From NCBI RefSeq assembly GCF_032854445.1, contig NW_027018107.1, positions 64,001 through 79,781 of the forward strand: a stretch of DNA of 15,781 bases, written 5' to 3'. Below the pieces are notes generated by a model that saw only the letters and a list, made by a program, of their open reading frames with translations, made no database searches and was not told the DNA's origin. Both the position numbers and the translations under genes were made by a program. Every line of letters starts with the position of its first letter. Within the stretch, counting starts at the first letter, position 1. Below are positions 1 to 8,795 of the stretch, piece by piece. The DNA is from Liolophura sinensis (Eukaryota > Mollusca > Polyplacophora > Chitonida > Chitonidae).

Positions 1-550
1 GTACCTTTTGTTTTTTTTATATACAAATGGTGTGGTTTTTCTACATGTAGATAAAGACATTGAGTTTGTCTTCGACTTAGAAGTAAGACATTTGCTGGGT
101 GAGTTAAATGGGCTTGGCCCAAAGATTTGACGTCGTCTGGGCTACCGAAGGGCACATAACTTTTAATGAAAAGTTGAATATAGTAATGACCAGTCGCGAT
201 TGTACATAGTTAATGCAGCAGATTTCAATTCGCAAAAAGACCAGGCAAAAATCCAAAAGTAGAAAAACTGTTCCAATGCTGCTGGTAAGAGGCTAATCCG
301 ACGTATTTTGTGACGAGAAATCGAATGGTGCAAACCGCGTTGCTCTCCGACCAATACTTTTGGCTGTAGCCACAAATGAATAATCAATGATGTCAAGATC
401 ACGTGCCCAGCAACGGCTCTTAATCCATGGAAACCATAGAAATTTGCAATGTTTCAACAGCTGGAGATGCCTGGCCCAATTGCGCATCTTTTGGCACCTT
501 ATTGATGTGGGTCAGTGTTCAATTGTACTTTTTACAGCAGACTGTATCAA
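1..550. repeat. Monomer 1 (B-type start, A-type end)
   Basis: 550 bp. It begins CCTTTTG-T8-ATATAC, has TTTTAATG and AAGTTG near offset 160, and the rare ATGCAGCAG variant shared only with monomer 5. The end is A type: AATCC, CATAG, CATCTTTT and AGCAGACTG. It is nearly identical to monomer 5, so it marks the left end of a duplicated four-monomer block. Confidence 0.93.
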
Positions 551-725
551 GTACCTTGTGTTTTTTTATAAACAAATGGTGTGGTTTTTCTACATGTAGA
601 TAAAGACATTGAGTTTGTCTTCGACTTAGAAGTAAGACATTTGCTGGGTGAGTTAAATGGGCTTGGCCCAAAGATTTGACGTCGTCTGGGCTACCGAAGG
701 GCACATAACTTATAATGAAATGCTG
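422..725. repeat. Alternative junction cassette (A type), first example
   Basis: Across the junction of monomers 1 and 2, linked markers AATCC, CATAG, CATCTTTT, AGCAGACTG, T7-ATAAAC and ATGCTG replace the B-type ACTCC, CAAGG, CATCC, GCGGATTG, T8-ATATAC and AAGTTG. The same linkage of GACTG, ATAAAC and ATGCTG recurs at eight other junctions, near 1101, 2750, 3299, 7146, 8248, 9346, 14299 and 14844. The natural unit of sequence exchange therefore spans the anchor used here to number monomers. Confidence 0.85.
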
Positions 726-1100
726 AATATAGTAATGACCAGTCGCGATTGTACATAGTTAATGTAGCCGATTTCAATTCGCAAAAAGACCTGGCAAAAA
801 TCCAAAGTAGAAAAAACTGTTCCAATGCTGCTGGAAAGAGGCTAATCCGACGTATTTTGTGACGAGAAATCGAATGGTGCAAACCGCGTTGCTCTCCGAC
901 TAATACTTTTGGCTGTAGCCACAAATGAATAATCAATGATGTCAAGATCACGTGCCCAGCAACGGCTCTTAATCCATGGAAACCATAGAAATTTGCAATT
1001 TTTTCAACAGCTGGAGATGCCTGGCCCAATTGCGCATCTTTTGGCACCTTATTGATGTGGGTCAGTGTTCAATTGTACTTTTTACAGCAGACTGTATCAA
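551..1100. repeat. Monomer 2 (A-type start and end)
   Basis: 550 bp. It begins GTG-T7-ATAAAC, carries ATGCTG, CCTGG, GGAAAGAGG and the CTAAT variant of the core, and ends AATCC, CATAG, AGCAGACTG. Its closest relative is monomer 6. It differs from that copy by small homopolymer shifts, for example AAAGTAG followed by an extra A and an extra T in the CAATTTTTT run near 1000. Confidence 0.93.
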
Positions 1101-1650
1101 GTACCTTGTGTTTTTTTATAAACAAATGGTGTGGTTTTTCTACATGTAGATAAAGACATTGAGTTTGTCTTCGACTTAGAAGTAAGACATTTTGCTGGGT
1201 GAGTTAAATGGGCTTGGCCCAAAGATTTGACGTCGTCTGGGCTACCGAAGGGCACATAACTTATAATGAAATGCTGAATATAGTAATGACCAGTCGCGAT
1301 TGTACATAGTTAATGTAGCCGATTTCAATTCGCAAAAAGACCTGGCAAAAATCCAAAAGTGGAAAAACTGTTCCAATGCTGCTGGTAAGAGGCTAATCCG
1401 ACGTATTTTGTGACGAGAAATCGAATGGTGCAAACCGCGTTGCTCTCCGACCAATACCTTTGGCTGTAGCCACAAATGAATAATCAATGATGTCAAGATC
1501 ACGTGCCCAGCAACGGCTCTTACTCCATGGAAACCAAGGAAATTTGCAATTTTTCAACAGCTGGAGATGCCTGGCCCCATTGCGCATCCTTTGGCACCTT
1601 ATTGATGTGGGTCAGTGTTCAATTGTACTTTTCACAGCGGATTGTATCAA
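1101..1650. repeat. Monomer 3 (A-type start, B-type end)
   Basis: 550 bp. It begins T7-ATAAAC with ATGCTG, CCTGG and AAGTGG, then switches to B-type markers (ACTCC, CAAGG, CATCC, GCGGATTG). TTTTCACAGCGG near 1630 is shared only with monomer 7. Private changes include AATACC near 1455, GGCCCCATT near 1575 and an extra T in the ACATTTTGC run near 1190. Confidence 0.93.
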
Positions 1651-2198
1651 GTACCTGTGTTTTTTTTATATACAAATGGTGTGGTTTTTCTACATGTAGA
1701 TAAAGACATTGAGTTTGTCTTCGACTTAGAAGTACGACATTTGCTGGGTGAGTTAAATGGGCTTGGCCCAAAGATTTGACGTCGTCTGGGCTACCGAAGG
1801 GCACATAACTTATAATGAAAAGTTGAATATAGTAATGACCAGTCGCGATTGTACATAGTTAATGTAGCCGATTTCAATTCGCAAAAAGACCAGGCAAAAA
1901 TCCAAAAGTAGAAAAAACTGTTCCAATGCTGCTGGTAAGAGGCTAATCCAACGTATTTTGTGACGAGAAATCGAATGGTGCAAACCGCGTTGCTCTCCGA
2001 CCAATACTTTTGGCTGTAGCCACAAATGAATAATCAATGATGTCAAGATCACGTGCCTAGCAACGGCTCTTACTCCATTAAAACCAAGGAAATTTGCAAT
2101 TTTCAACAGCTGGAGATGCCTGGCCCAATTGCGCATCCTTTGGCACCTTATTGATGTGGGTCAGTGTTCAATTGTACTTTTTACAGCGATTGTATCAA
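1651..2198. repeat. Monomer 4 (B type)
   Basis: 548 bp. It starts GTACCTGTG (one T missing), T8-ATATAC, and carries AGTACGAC. It has GCCTAG at 2055-2060 and CCATTA at 2075-2080, variants found elsewhere only in monomer 7. A core CpG is changed (TCCAACG near 1948). A base is missing at the end (CAGCGATTG instead of CAGCGGATTG). Confidence 0.93.
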
Positions 2199-2749
2199 GT
2201 ACCTTTTGTTTTTTTTATATACAAATGGTGTGGTTTTTCTACATGTAGATAAAGACATTGAGTTTGTCTTCGACTTAGAAGTAAGACATTTGCTGGGTGA
2301 GTTAAATGGGCTTGGCCCAAAGATTTGACGTCGTCTGGGCTACCGAAGGGCACATAACTTTTAATGAAAAGTTGAATATAGTAATGACCAGTCGCGATTG
2401 TACATAGTTAATGCAGCAGATTTCAATTCGCAAAAAGACCAGGCAAAAATCCAAAAGTAGAAAAACTGTTCCAATGCTGCTGGTAAGAGGCTAATCCGAC
2501 GTATTTTGTGACGAGAAATCGAATGGTGCAAACCGCGTTGCTCTCCGACCAATACTTTTGGCTGTAGCCACAAATGAATAATCAATGATGTCAAGATCAC
2601 GTGCCCAGCAACGGCTCTTAATCCATGGAAACCATAGAAATTTGCAATTTTTCAACAGCTGGAGATGCCCTGGCCCAATTGCGCATCTTTTGGCACCTTA
2701 TTGATGTGGGTCAGTGTTCAATTGTACTTTTTACAGCAGACTGTATCAA
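2199..2749. repeat. Monomer 5 (duplicate of monomer 1)
   Basis: 551 bp. It shares the otherwise unique TTTTAATG and ATGCAGCAG with monomer 1 and the same B-start and A-end structure. The small differences include an extra C in GATGCCCTGG near 2667. It shows that monomers 1-3 were copied about 2.2 kb downstream. Confidence 0.93.
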
Positions 2750-3298
2750 GTACCTTGTGTTTTTTTATAAACAAATGGTGTGGTTTTTCTACATGTAGAT
2801 AAAGACATTGAGTTTGTCTTCGACTTAGAAGTAAGACATTTGCTGGGTGAGTTAAATGGGCTTGGCCCAAAGATTTGACGTCGTCTGGGCTACCGAAGGG
2901 CACATAACTTATAATGAAATGCTGAATATAGTAATGACCAGTCGCGATTGTACATAGTTAATGTAGCCGATTTCAATTCGCAAAAAGACCTGGCAAAAAT
3001 CCAAAAGTAGAAAAACTGTTCCAATGCTGCTGGAAAGAGGCTAATCCGACGTATTTTGTGACGAGAAATCGAATGGTGCAAACCGCGTTGCTCTCCGACT
3101 AATACTTTTGGCTGTAGCCACAAATGAATAATCAATGATGTCAAGATCACGTGCCCAGCAACGGCTCTTAATCCATGGAAACCATAGAAATTTGCAATTT
3201 TTCAACAGCTGGAGATGCCTGGCCCAATTGCGCATCTTTTGGCACCTTATTGATGTGGGTCAGTGTTCAATTGTACTTTTTACAGCAGACTGTATCAA
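2750..3298. repeat. Monomer 6 (duplicate of monomer 2)
   Basis: 549 bp. It has T7-ATAAAC, ATGCTG, CCTGG, GGAAAGAGG, CTAAT, AATCC, CATAG and AGCAGACTG, the same marker string as monomer 2. It is the second copy in the 5-7 block. Confidence 0.93.
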
Positions 3299-3847
3299 GT
3301 ACCTTGTGTTTTTTTATAAACAAATGGTGTGGTTTTTCTACATGTAGATAAAGACATTGAGTTTGTCTTCGACTTAGAAGTAAGACATTTGCTGGGTGAG
3401 TTAAATGGGCTTGGCCCAAAGATTTGACGTCGTCTGGGCTACCGAAGGGCACATAACTTATAATGAAATGCTGAATATAGTAATGACCAGTCGCGATTGT
3501 ACATAGTTAATGTAGCCGATTTCAATTCGCAAAAAGACCTGGCAAAAATCCAAAAGTGGAAAAACTGTTCCAATGCTGCTGGTAAGAGGCTAATCCGACG
3601 TATTTTGTGACGAGAAATCGAATGGTGCAAACCGCGTTGCTCTCCGACCAATACTTTTGGCTGTAGCCACAAATGAATAATCAATGATGTCAAGATCACG
3701 TGCCTAGCAACGGCTCTTACTCCATTAAAACCAAGGAAATTTGCAATTTTTCAACAGCTGGAGATGCCTGGCCCAATTGCGCATCCTTTGGCACCTTATT
3801 GATGTGGGTCAGTGTTCAATTGTACTTTTCACAGCGGATTGTATCAA
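3299..3847. repeat. Monomer 7 (duplicate of monomer 3 with a patch shared with monomer 4)
   Basis: 549 bp. The start (T7-ATAAAC, ATGCTG, CCTGG, AAGTGG) and the end (TTTTCACAGCGG) match monomer 3, but GCCTAG at 3702-3707 and CCATTA at 3722-3727 match monomer 4. This looks like a short conversion tract between neighbouring copies, or incomplete spread of the variant. Confidence 0.92.
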
Positions 3848-4395
3848 GTACCTTGTGTTTTTTTTATATACAAATGGTGTGGTTTTTCTACATGTAGATA
3901 AAGACATTGAGTTTGTCTTCGACTTAGAAGTAAGACATTTGCTGGGTGAGTTAAATGGGCTTGGCCCAAAGATTTGACGTCGTCTGGGCTACCGAAGGGC
4001 ACATAACTTATAATGAAAAGTTGAATATAGTAATGACCAGTCGCGATTGTACATAGTTAATGTAGCCGATTTCAATTCGCAAAAAGACCAGGCAAAAATC
4101 CAAAGTAGAAAAACTGTTCCAATGCTGCTAGGAAGAGGCTAATCCGACGTATTTTGTGACGAGAAATCGAATGGTGCAAACCGCGTTGCTCTCCGACCAA
4201 TACTTTTGGCTGTAGCCACAAATGAATAATCAATGATGTCAAGATCACGTGCCCAGCAACGTTCTTACTCCATGGAAACCAAGGAAATTTGCAATTTTTC
4301 AACAGCTGGAGATGTCTGGCCCAATTGCGCACCCTTTGGCACCTTATTGATGTGGGTCAGTGTTCAATTGTACTTTTTACAGCGGATTGTATCAA
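3848..4395. repeat. Monomer 8 (B type; CTAGGAAG variant)
   Basis: 548 bp. It begins GTG-T8-ATATAC with AAGTTG. From about 4128 it carries a distinct string: CTAGGAAG, ACGTTCTT (one G missing), GATGTCTGG and CGCACCC. The same string recurs in the second half of monomer 18, so this is the left end of a segment duplicated about 5.5 kb away. Confidence 0.93.
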
Positions 4396-4945
4396 GTACC
4401 TTTTGTTTTTTTTATATACAAATGGTGTGGTTTTTCTACATGTAGATAAAGACATTGAGTTTGTCTTCGACTTAGAAGTACGACATTTGCTGGGTGAGTT
4501 AAATGGGCTTGGCCCAAAGATTTGACGTCGTCTGGGCTACCGAAGGGCACATAACTTATAATGAAAAGTTGAATATAGTAATGACCAGTCGCGATTGTAC
4601 ATAGTTAATGTAGCGGATTTCAATTTGCAAAAAGACCAGGCAAAAATCCAAAAGTAGAAAAACTGTTCCAATGCTGCTGGAAGGAGGCTAATCCGACGTA
4701 TTTTGTGACGAGAAATCGAATGGTGCAAACCGCGTTGCTCTCCGACCAATACTTTTGGCTGTAGCCACAAATGAATAATCAATGATGTCAAGATCACGTG
4801 CCCAGCAACGGCTCTTACTCCATGGAAACCAAGGAAATTTGCAATTTTTCAACAGCTGGAGATGCCTGGCCCAATTGCGCATCCTTTGGCACCTTATTGA
4901 TGTGGGTCAGTGTTCAATTGTACTTTTTACAGCGGATTGTATCAA
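4396..4945. repeat. Monomer 9 (B type; TAGCGGAT variant)
   Basis: 550 bp. It has CCTTTTG-T8-ATATAC, AGTACGAC, TAGCGGAT, AATTTGC and GGAAGGAGG. It corresponds to monomers 19 and 22, which share TAGCGGAT and AATTTGC. Monomer 22 also shares GGAAGGAGG, while monomer 19 has GGTAAGAGG. Confidence 0.93.
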
Positions 4946-4955
4946 GTACAATGTG

Positions 4956-4970
4956 TTTTTTTTTATATAC
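4956..4970 (-). other. T-tract and TATA-like motif (reference copy)
   Basis: A run of seven to eleven T followed by ATATAC, ATAAAC or AATATAC occurs once per monomer. On the minus strand this reads as GTATATAAAA, GTTTATAAAA or GTATATTAAA, resembling a TATA box. The T-run is the most length-variable site in the monomer. It could equally be a simple replication-slippage site or a bent A-tract. There is no independent evidence of transcription. Confidence 0.3.
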
Positions 4971-4986
4971 AAATGGTGTGGTTTTT

Positions 4987-4996
4987 CTACATGTAG
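4987..4996. other. Perfect 10-bp palindrome CTACATGTAG
   Basis: CTACATGTAG equals its own reverse complement and is present without change in every copy that I read. It sits just after the variable T-tract. A dyad of this size could bind a dimeric protein; that is inference. Confidence 0.6.
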
Positions 4997-5054
4997 ATAA
5001 AGACATTGAGTTTGTCTTCGACTTAGAAGTAAGACATTTGCTGGGTGAGTTAAA

Positions 5055-5067
5055 TGGGCTTGGCCCA
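5055..5067. other. Inverted repeat TGGGC-TTG-GCCCA
   Basis: Five-base arms with a three-base loop lie in conserved block 1. The arms are broken only in monomer 16 (one G missing near 8360) and monomer 28 (GGCCGC near 14962). Confidence 0.5.
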
Positions 5068-5238
5068 AAGATTTGACGTCGTCTGGGCTACCGAAGGGCA
5101 CATAACTTATAATGAAAAGTTGAATATAGTAATGACCAGTCGCGATTGTACATAGTTAATGTAGCCGATTTCAATTCGCAAAAAGACCAGGCAAAAATCC
5201 AAAAGTAGAAAAACTGTTCCAATGCTGCTGGTAAGAGG

Positions 5239-5433
5239 CTAATCCGACGTATTTTGTGACGAGAAATCGAATGGTGCAAACCGCGTTGCTCTCCGACCAA
5301 TACTTTTGGCTGTAGCCACAAATGAATAATCAATGATGTCAAGATCACGTGCCCAGCAACGGCTCTTACTCCATGGAAACCAAGGAAATTTGCAATTTTT
5401 CAACAGCTGGAGATGCCTGGCCCAATTGCGCAT
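5239..5433 (-). other. Recurrent 64-codon open frame (probably not a gene)
   Basis: A 64-codon minus-strand frame beginning MRNWARH and ending SQNTSD recurs in most monomers because it covers the conserved core. I recognise no domain, and it has no catalytic motif or signal peptide. The overlapping plus-strand frame in the same copies varies between 60 and 98 codons as the T-tract length changes, which argues against coding constraint there. The monomer length of about 550 is not a multiple of three, so no frame runs through the array. I treat these frames as by-products of a low-stop sequence, although a decayed gene origin of the repeat cannot be excluded. Confidence 0.25.
5240..5352. other. 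Conserved core of the monomer (reference copy)
   Basis: From TAATCCGACG to CACGTGCC this is the least variable part of the repeat. The recurrent differences are a C/T change (GACCAAT or GACTAAT) in monomers 2, 6, 15 and 17 and the GCCTAG change at its right edge in monomers 4 and 7; others are single-copy. It is rich in CpG and contains the dyad TGGCT-GT-AGCCA at 5307-5318 and the E-box palindrome CACGTG at 5346-5351. Such a core is a candidate protein-binding or small-RNA-source segment. Confidence 0.6.
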
Positions 5434-5497
5434 CCTTTGGCACCTTATTGATGTGGGTCAGTGTTCAATTGTACTTTTTACAGCGGATTGGTATCAA

Positions 5498-6046
5498 GTA
5501 CCTTGTGTTTTTTTATATACAAATGGTGTGGTTTTTCTACATGTAGATAAAGACATTGAGTTTGTCTTCGACTTAGAAGTAAGACATTTGCTGGGTGAGT
5601 TAAATGGGCTTGGCCCAAAGATTTGACGTCGTCTGGCTACCGAAGGGCACATAACTTATAATGAAAAGTTGAATATAGTAATAAAAAGTCGCAATTGTAC
5701 ATAGTTAATGTAGCCGATTTCAATTCGCAAAAAGACCAGGCAAAAATCCAAAAGTAGAAAAAACTGTTCCTTTGCTGCTGGTAAGAGGCTAATCCGACGT
5801 ATTTTGTGACGAGAAATCGAATGGTGCAAACCGCGTTGCTCTCCGACCAATACTTTTGGCTGTAGCCACAAATGAATAATCAATGATGTCAAGATCACGT
5901 GCCCAGCAACGGCTCTTACTCCATGGAAACCAAGGAAATTTGCAATTTTTCAACAGCTGGAGATGTCTGGCCCAATTGCGCATCTTTTGGCACCTTATTG
6001 ATGTGGGTCAGTGTTCAATTGTACTTTTTACAGCGGATTGTATCAA
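5498..6046. repeat. Monomer 11 (B type with a substitution cluster)
   Basis: 549 bp. It has T7-ATATAC, the only ATATAC copy with seven T. A cluster of private changes is seen: CGTCTGGCTACC (one G missing, near 5634), AATAAAAAGTCGCAATT near 5681 in place of AATGACCAGTCGCGATT, and TTCCTTTGC near 5768. The 3' part has GATGTCTGG and CATCTTTT with a B-type end. Confidence 0.93.
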
Positions 6047-6596
6047 GTACCTTGTGTTTTTTTTATATACAAATGGTGTGGTTTTTCTACATGTAGATAA
6101 AGACATTGAGTTTGTCTTCGACTTAGAAGTACGACATTTGCTGGGTGAGTTAAATGGGCTTGGCCCAAAGATTTGACGTCGTCTGGGCTACCGAAGGGCA
6201 CATAACTTATAATGAAAAGTTGAATATAGTAATGACCAGTCGCGATTGTACATAGTTAATGTAGCCGATTTCAATTTGCAAAAATATCAGGCAAAAATCC
6301 AAAAGTAGAAAAACTGTTCCAATGCTGCTGGTAAGAGGCTAATCCGACGTATTTTGTGACGAGAAATCGAATGGTGCAAACCGCGTTGCTCTCCGACCAA
6401 TACTTTTGGCTGTAGCCACAAATGAATAATCAATGATGTCAAGATCACGTGCCCAGCAACGGCTCTTACTCCATGGAAACCAAGGAAATTTGCAATTTTT
6501 CAACAGCTGGAGATGCCTGGCCCAATTGCGCATCCTTTGGCACCTTATTGATGTGGGTCAGTCTTTAATTGTACTTTTTACAGCGGATTGTATCAA
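6047..6596. repeat. Monomer 12 (B type)
   Basis: 550 bp. It carries AGTACGAC, AATTTGC and a private AAATATCAGG near 6283. Near the end GTCTTTAATT replaces the usual GTGTTCAATT (6561-6570). Confidence 0.93.
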
Positions 6597-7145
6597 GTAC
6601 CTTTTGTTTTTTTTGATATACAAATGGTGTGGTTTTTCTACATGTAGATAAAGACATTGAGATTTCTTCGACTTAGAAGTAAGACATTTGCTGGGTGAGT
6701 TAAATGGGCTTGGCCCAAAGATTTGACGTCGTCTGGGCTACCGAAGGGCACATAACTTATAATGAAAAGTTGAATATAGTAATGACCAGTCGCGATTGTA
6801 CATAGTTAATGTAGCAGATTTCAATTCGCAAAAAGACCAGGCAAAAATCCAAAAGTAGAAAAACTGTTCCAATGCTGCTGGTAAGAGGCTAATCCGACGT
6901 ATTTTGTGACGAGAAATCGAATGGTGCAAACCGCGTTGCTCTCCGACCAATACTTTTGGCTGTAGCCACAAATGAATAATCAATGATGTCAAGATCACGT
7001 GCCAGCAACGGCTCTTAATCCATGGAAACCACAGAAATTTGCAATTTTTCAACAGCTGGAGATGCCTGGCCCAATTGCGCATTTTTTGGCACCTTATTGA
7101 TGTGGGTCAGTGTTCAATTGTACTTTTTACAGCAGACTGTATCAA
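6597..7145. repeat. Monomer 13 (B-type start, A-type end)
   Basis: 549 bp. It has CCTTTTG-T8 followed by an inserted G before ATATAC, and GAGATTTCTTCG (near 6660), which resembles GAGATTTTCTTCG in monomer 25. TAGCAGAT recalls monomers 1 and 5. ACGTGCCAGC lacks one C. The end is A type with CACAG, GCATTTTTTGG and AGCAGACTG. Confidence 0.93.
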
Positions 7146-7694
7146 GTACCTTGTGTTTTTTTATAAACAAATGGTGTGGTTTTTCTACATGTAGATAAAG
7201 ACATTGAGTTTGTCTTCGACTTAGGAGTAAGACATTTGCTGGGTGAGTTAAATGGGCTTGGCCCAAAGATTTGACGTCGTCTGGGCTACCGAAGGGCACA
7301 TAACTTATAATGAAATGCTGAATATAGTAATGACCAGTCGCGATTGTACATAGTTAATGTAGCCGATTTCAATTAGCAAAAAGACCAGGCAAAAATCCAA
7401 AAGTAGAAAAACTGTTCCAATGCTGCTAATAAGAGGCTAATCCGACGTATTTTGTGACGAGAAATCGAATGGTGCAAACCGCGTTGCTCTCCGACCAATA
7501 CTTTTGGCTGTAGCCACAAATGAATAATCAATGATGTCAAGATCACGTGCCCAGCAACGGCTCTTACTCCATGGAAACCAAGGAAATTTGCAATTTTTCA
7601 ACAGCTGGAGATGCCTGGCCCAATTGCGCATCCTTTGGCACCTTATTGATGTGGGTCAGTGTTCAATTGTACTTTTTACAGCGGATTGTATCAA
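7146..7694. repeat. Monomer 14 (A2-type start, B-type end)
   Basis: 549 bp. It has T7-ATAAAC, CTTAGGAGTAAG, ATGCTG, AATTAGC and CTAATAAGAGG, a set that defines an A2 subtype shared with monomers 16, 27 and 28. The end is B type (ACTCC, CAAGG, CATCC, GCGGATTG). It is duplicated as monomer 16. Confidence 0.93.
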
Positions 7695-8247
7695 GTACCT
7701 TGTGTTTTTTTAATATACAAATGGTGTGGTTTTTTCTACATGTAGATAAAGACATTGAGTTTGTCTTCGACTTAGAAGTAAGACATTTGCTGGGTGAGTT
7801 AAATGGGCTTGGCCCAAAGATTTGACGTCGTCTGGGCTACCGAAGGGCCACATAACTTATAATGAAAAGTTGAATATAGTAATGACCAGTCGCGATTGTA
7901 CATAGTTAATGTAGCCGATTTCAATTCGCAAAAAGACCAGGCAAAAATCCAAAAGTAGAAAAAACTGTTCCAATGCTGCTGGTAAGAGGCTAATCCGACG
8001 TATTTTGTGACGAGAAATCGAATGGTGCAAACCGCGTTGCTCTCCGACTAATACTTTTGGCTGTAGCCACAAATGAATAATCAATGATGTCAAGATCACG
8101 TGCCCAGCAACGGCTCTTAATCCATGGAAACCATAGAAATTTGCAATTTTTCAACAGCTGGAGATGCCTGGCCCAATTGCGCATCTTTTGGCACCTTATT
8201 GATGTGGGTCAGTGTTCAATTGTACTTTTTACAGCGGACTGTATCAA
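7695..8247. repeat. Monomer 15 (AATATAC start, A-type end)
   Basis: 553 bp. It starts T7-AATATAC. Extra single bases are present in the GGTTTTTTC run near 7730, in GGGCCACAT near 7848 and in the GAAAAAACTG run near 7964. It has CTAAT, AATCC, CATAG and a hybrid GCGGACTG end. It is duplicated as monomer 17. Confidence 0.93.
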
Positions 8248-8795
8248 GTACCTTGTGTTTTTTTATAAACAAATGGTGTGGTTTTTCTACATGTAGATAA
8301 AGACATTGAGTTTGTCTTCGACTTAGGAGTAAGACATTTGCTGGGTGAGTTAAATGGGCTTGCCCAAAGATTTGACGTCGTCTGGGCTACCGAAGGGCAC
8401 ATAACTTATAATGAAATGCTGAATATAGTAATGACCAGTCGCGATTGTACATAGTTAATGTAGCCGATTTCAATTAGCAAAAATACCAGGCAAAAATCCA
8501 AAAGTAGAAAAACTGTTCCAATGCTGCTAATAAGAGGCTAATCCGACGTATTTTGTGACGAGAAATCGAATGGTGCAAACCGCGTTGCTCTCCGACCAAT
8601 ACTTTTGGCTGTAGCCACAAATGAATAATCAATGATGTCAAGATCACGTGCCCAGCAACGGCTCTTACTCCATGGAAACCAAGGAAATTTGCAATTTTTC
8701 AACAGCTGGAGATGCCTGGCCCAATTGCGCATCCTTTGGCACCTTATTGATGTGGGTCAGTGTTCAATTGTACTTTTTACAACGGATTGTATCAA
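8248..8795. repeat. Monomer 16 (duplicate of monomer 14)
   Basis: 548 bp. It carries the A2 string (GGAGTAAG, ATGCTG, AATTAGC, CTAATAAG). Private changes are GGGCTTGCCC (one G missing, near 8360), AAATACC near 8483 and ACAACGGATTG at the end. Confidence 0.93.

Larger units (their letters stand above)
4981..5108. other. Conserved block 1 of the monomer (reference copy)
   Basis: This stretch, from GTTTTTCTAC to CATAACTT, is nearly unchanged in every copy. Recurrent changes are AGTAAG/AGTACG, CTTAGAAG/CTTAGGAG and CGTCTGG/CGTGTGG; most others are private one-base indels. It contains the perfect palindrome CTACATGTAG, the dyad TGGGC-TTG-GCCCA and TGACGTCG, which resembles a cAMP-response element. 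Conservation may reflect protein binding or simply recent homogenisation. Confidence 0.6.
4946..5497. repeat. Monomer 10 (B type; used here as reference copy)
   Basis: 552 bp. It starts GTACAATGTG, the only copy not reading GTACCT, followed by T9-ATATAC. The rest is close to the B-type consensus. An extra G near the end (GGATTGGTATC at 5486-5493) adds to its length. It pairs with monomers 20 and 23 in the duplicated segments. Confidence 0.93.

Noticed and set aside
5055-5067. TGGGC-TTG-GCCCA as a transcription terminator hairpin
   Set aside because: The stem is only five bases with no following T-run, and the array looks eukaryotic.
5173-5190. CENP-B box starting at TTCG near AATTCGCAAAAAGACC
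   Set aside because: The required CGGG at the right side of the box is absent here and after the other TTCG occurrences checked.
5230-5235. GGTAAG as a 5' splice site in each monomer
   Set aside because: The motif is replaced by GGAAAG, AGGAAG, GGAAGG or AATAAG in many copies and no matching acceptor context was identified.
5088-5348. Minus-strand 86-codon frame (MILTSLIIHLWLQ...) as a gene
   Set aside because: It overlaps the 64-codon frame and is shortened, extended or shifted in many copies by one-base indels near the A-run, so no constraint on this frame is visible.
4946-5497. Multicopy RNA gene repeat (5S rRNA, snRNA, spliced leader) or rDNA spacer subrepeat
   Set aside because: No conserved 5S, U-snRNA, spliced-leader or tRNA box sequence is recognisable in the monomer; an unknown spacer subrepeat cannot be fully excluded.
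5333-5626. Plus-strand frame of up to 97-98 codons ending LNGLGPKI as a protein-coding gene
   Set aside because: Its length jumps between 60, 65, 70, 72, 92 and 97-98 codons across copies according to T-tract length and nearby indels, and no family resemblance is recognised.
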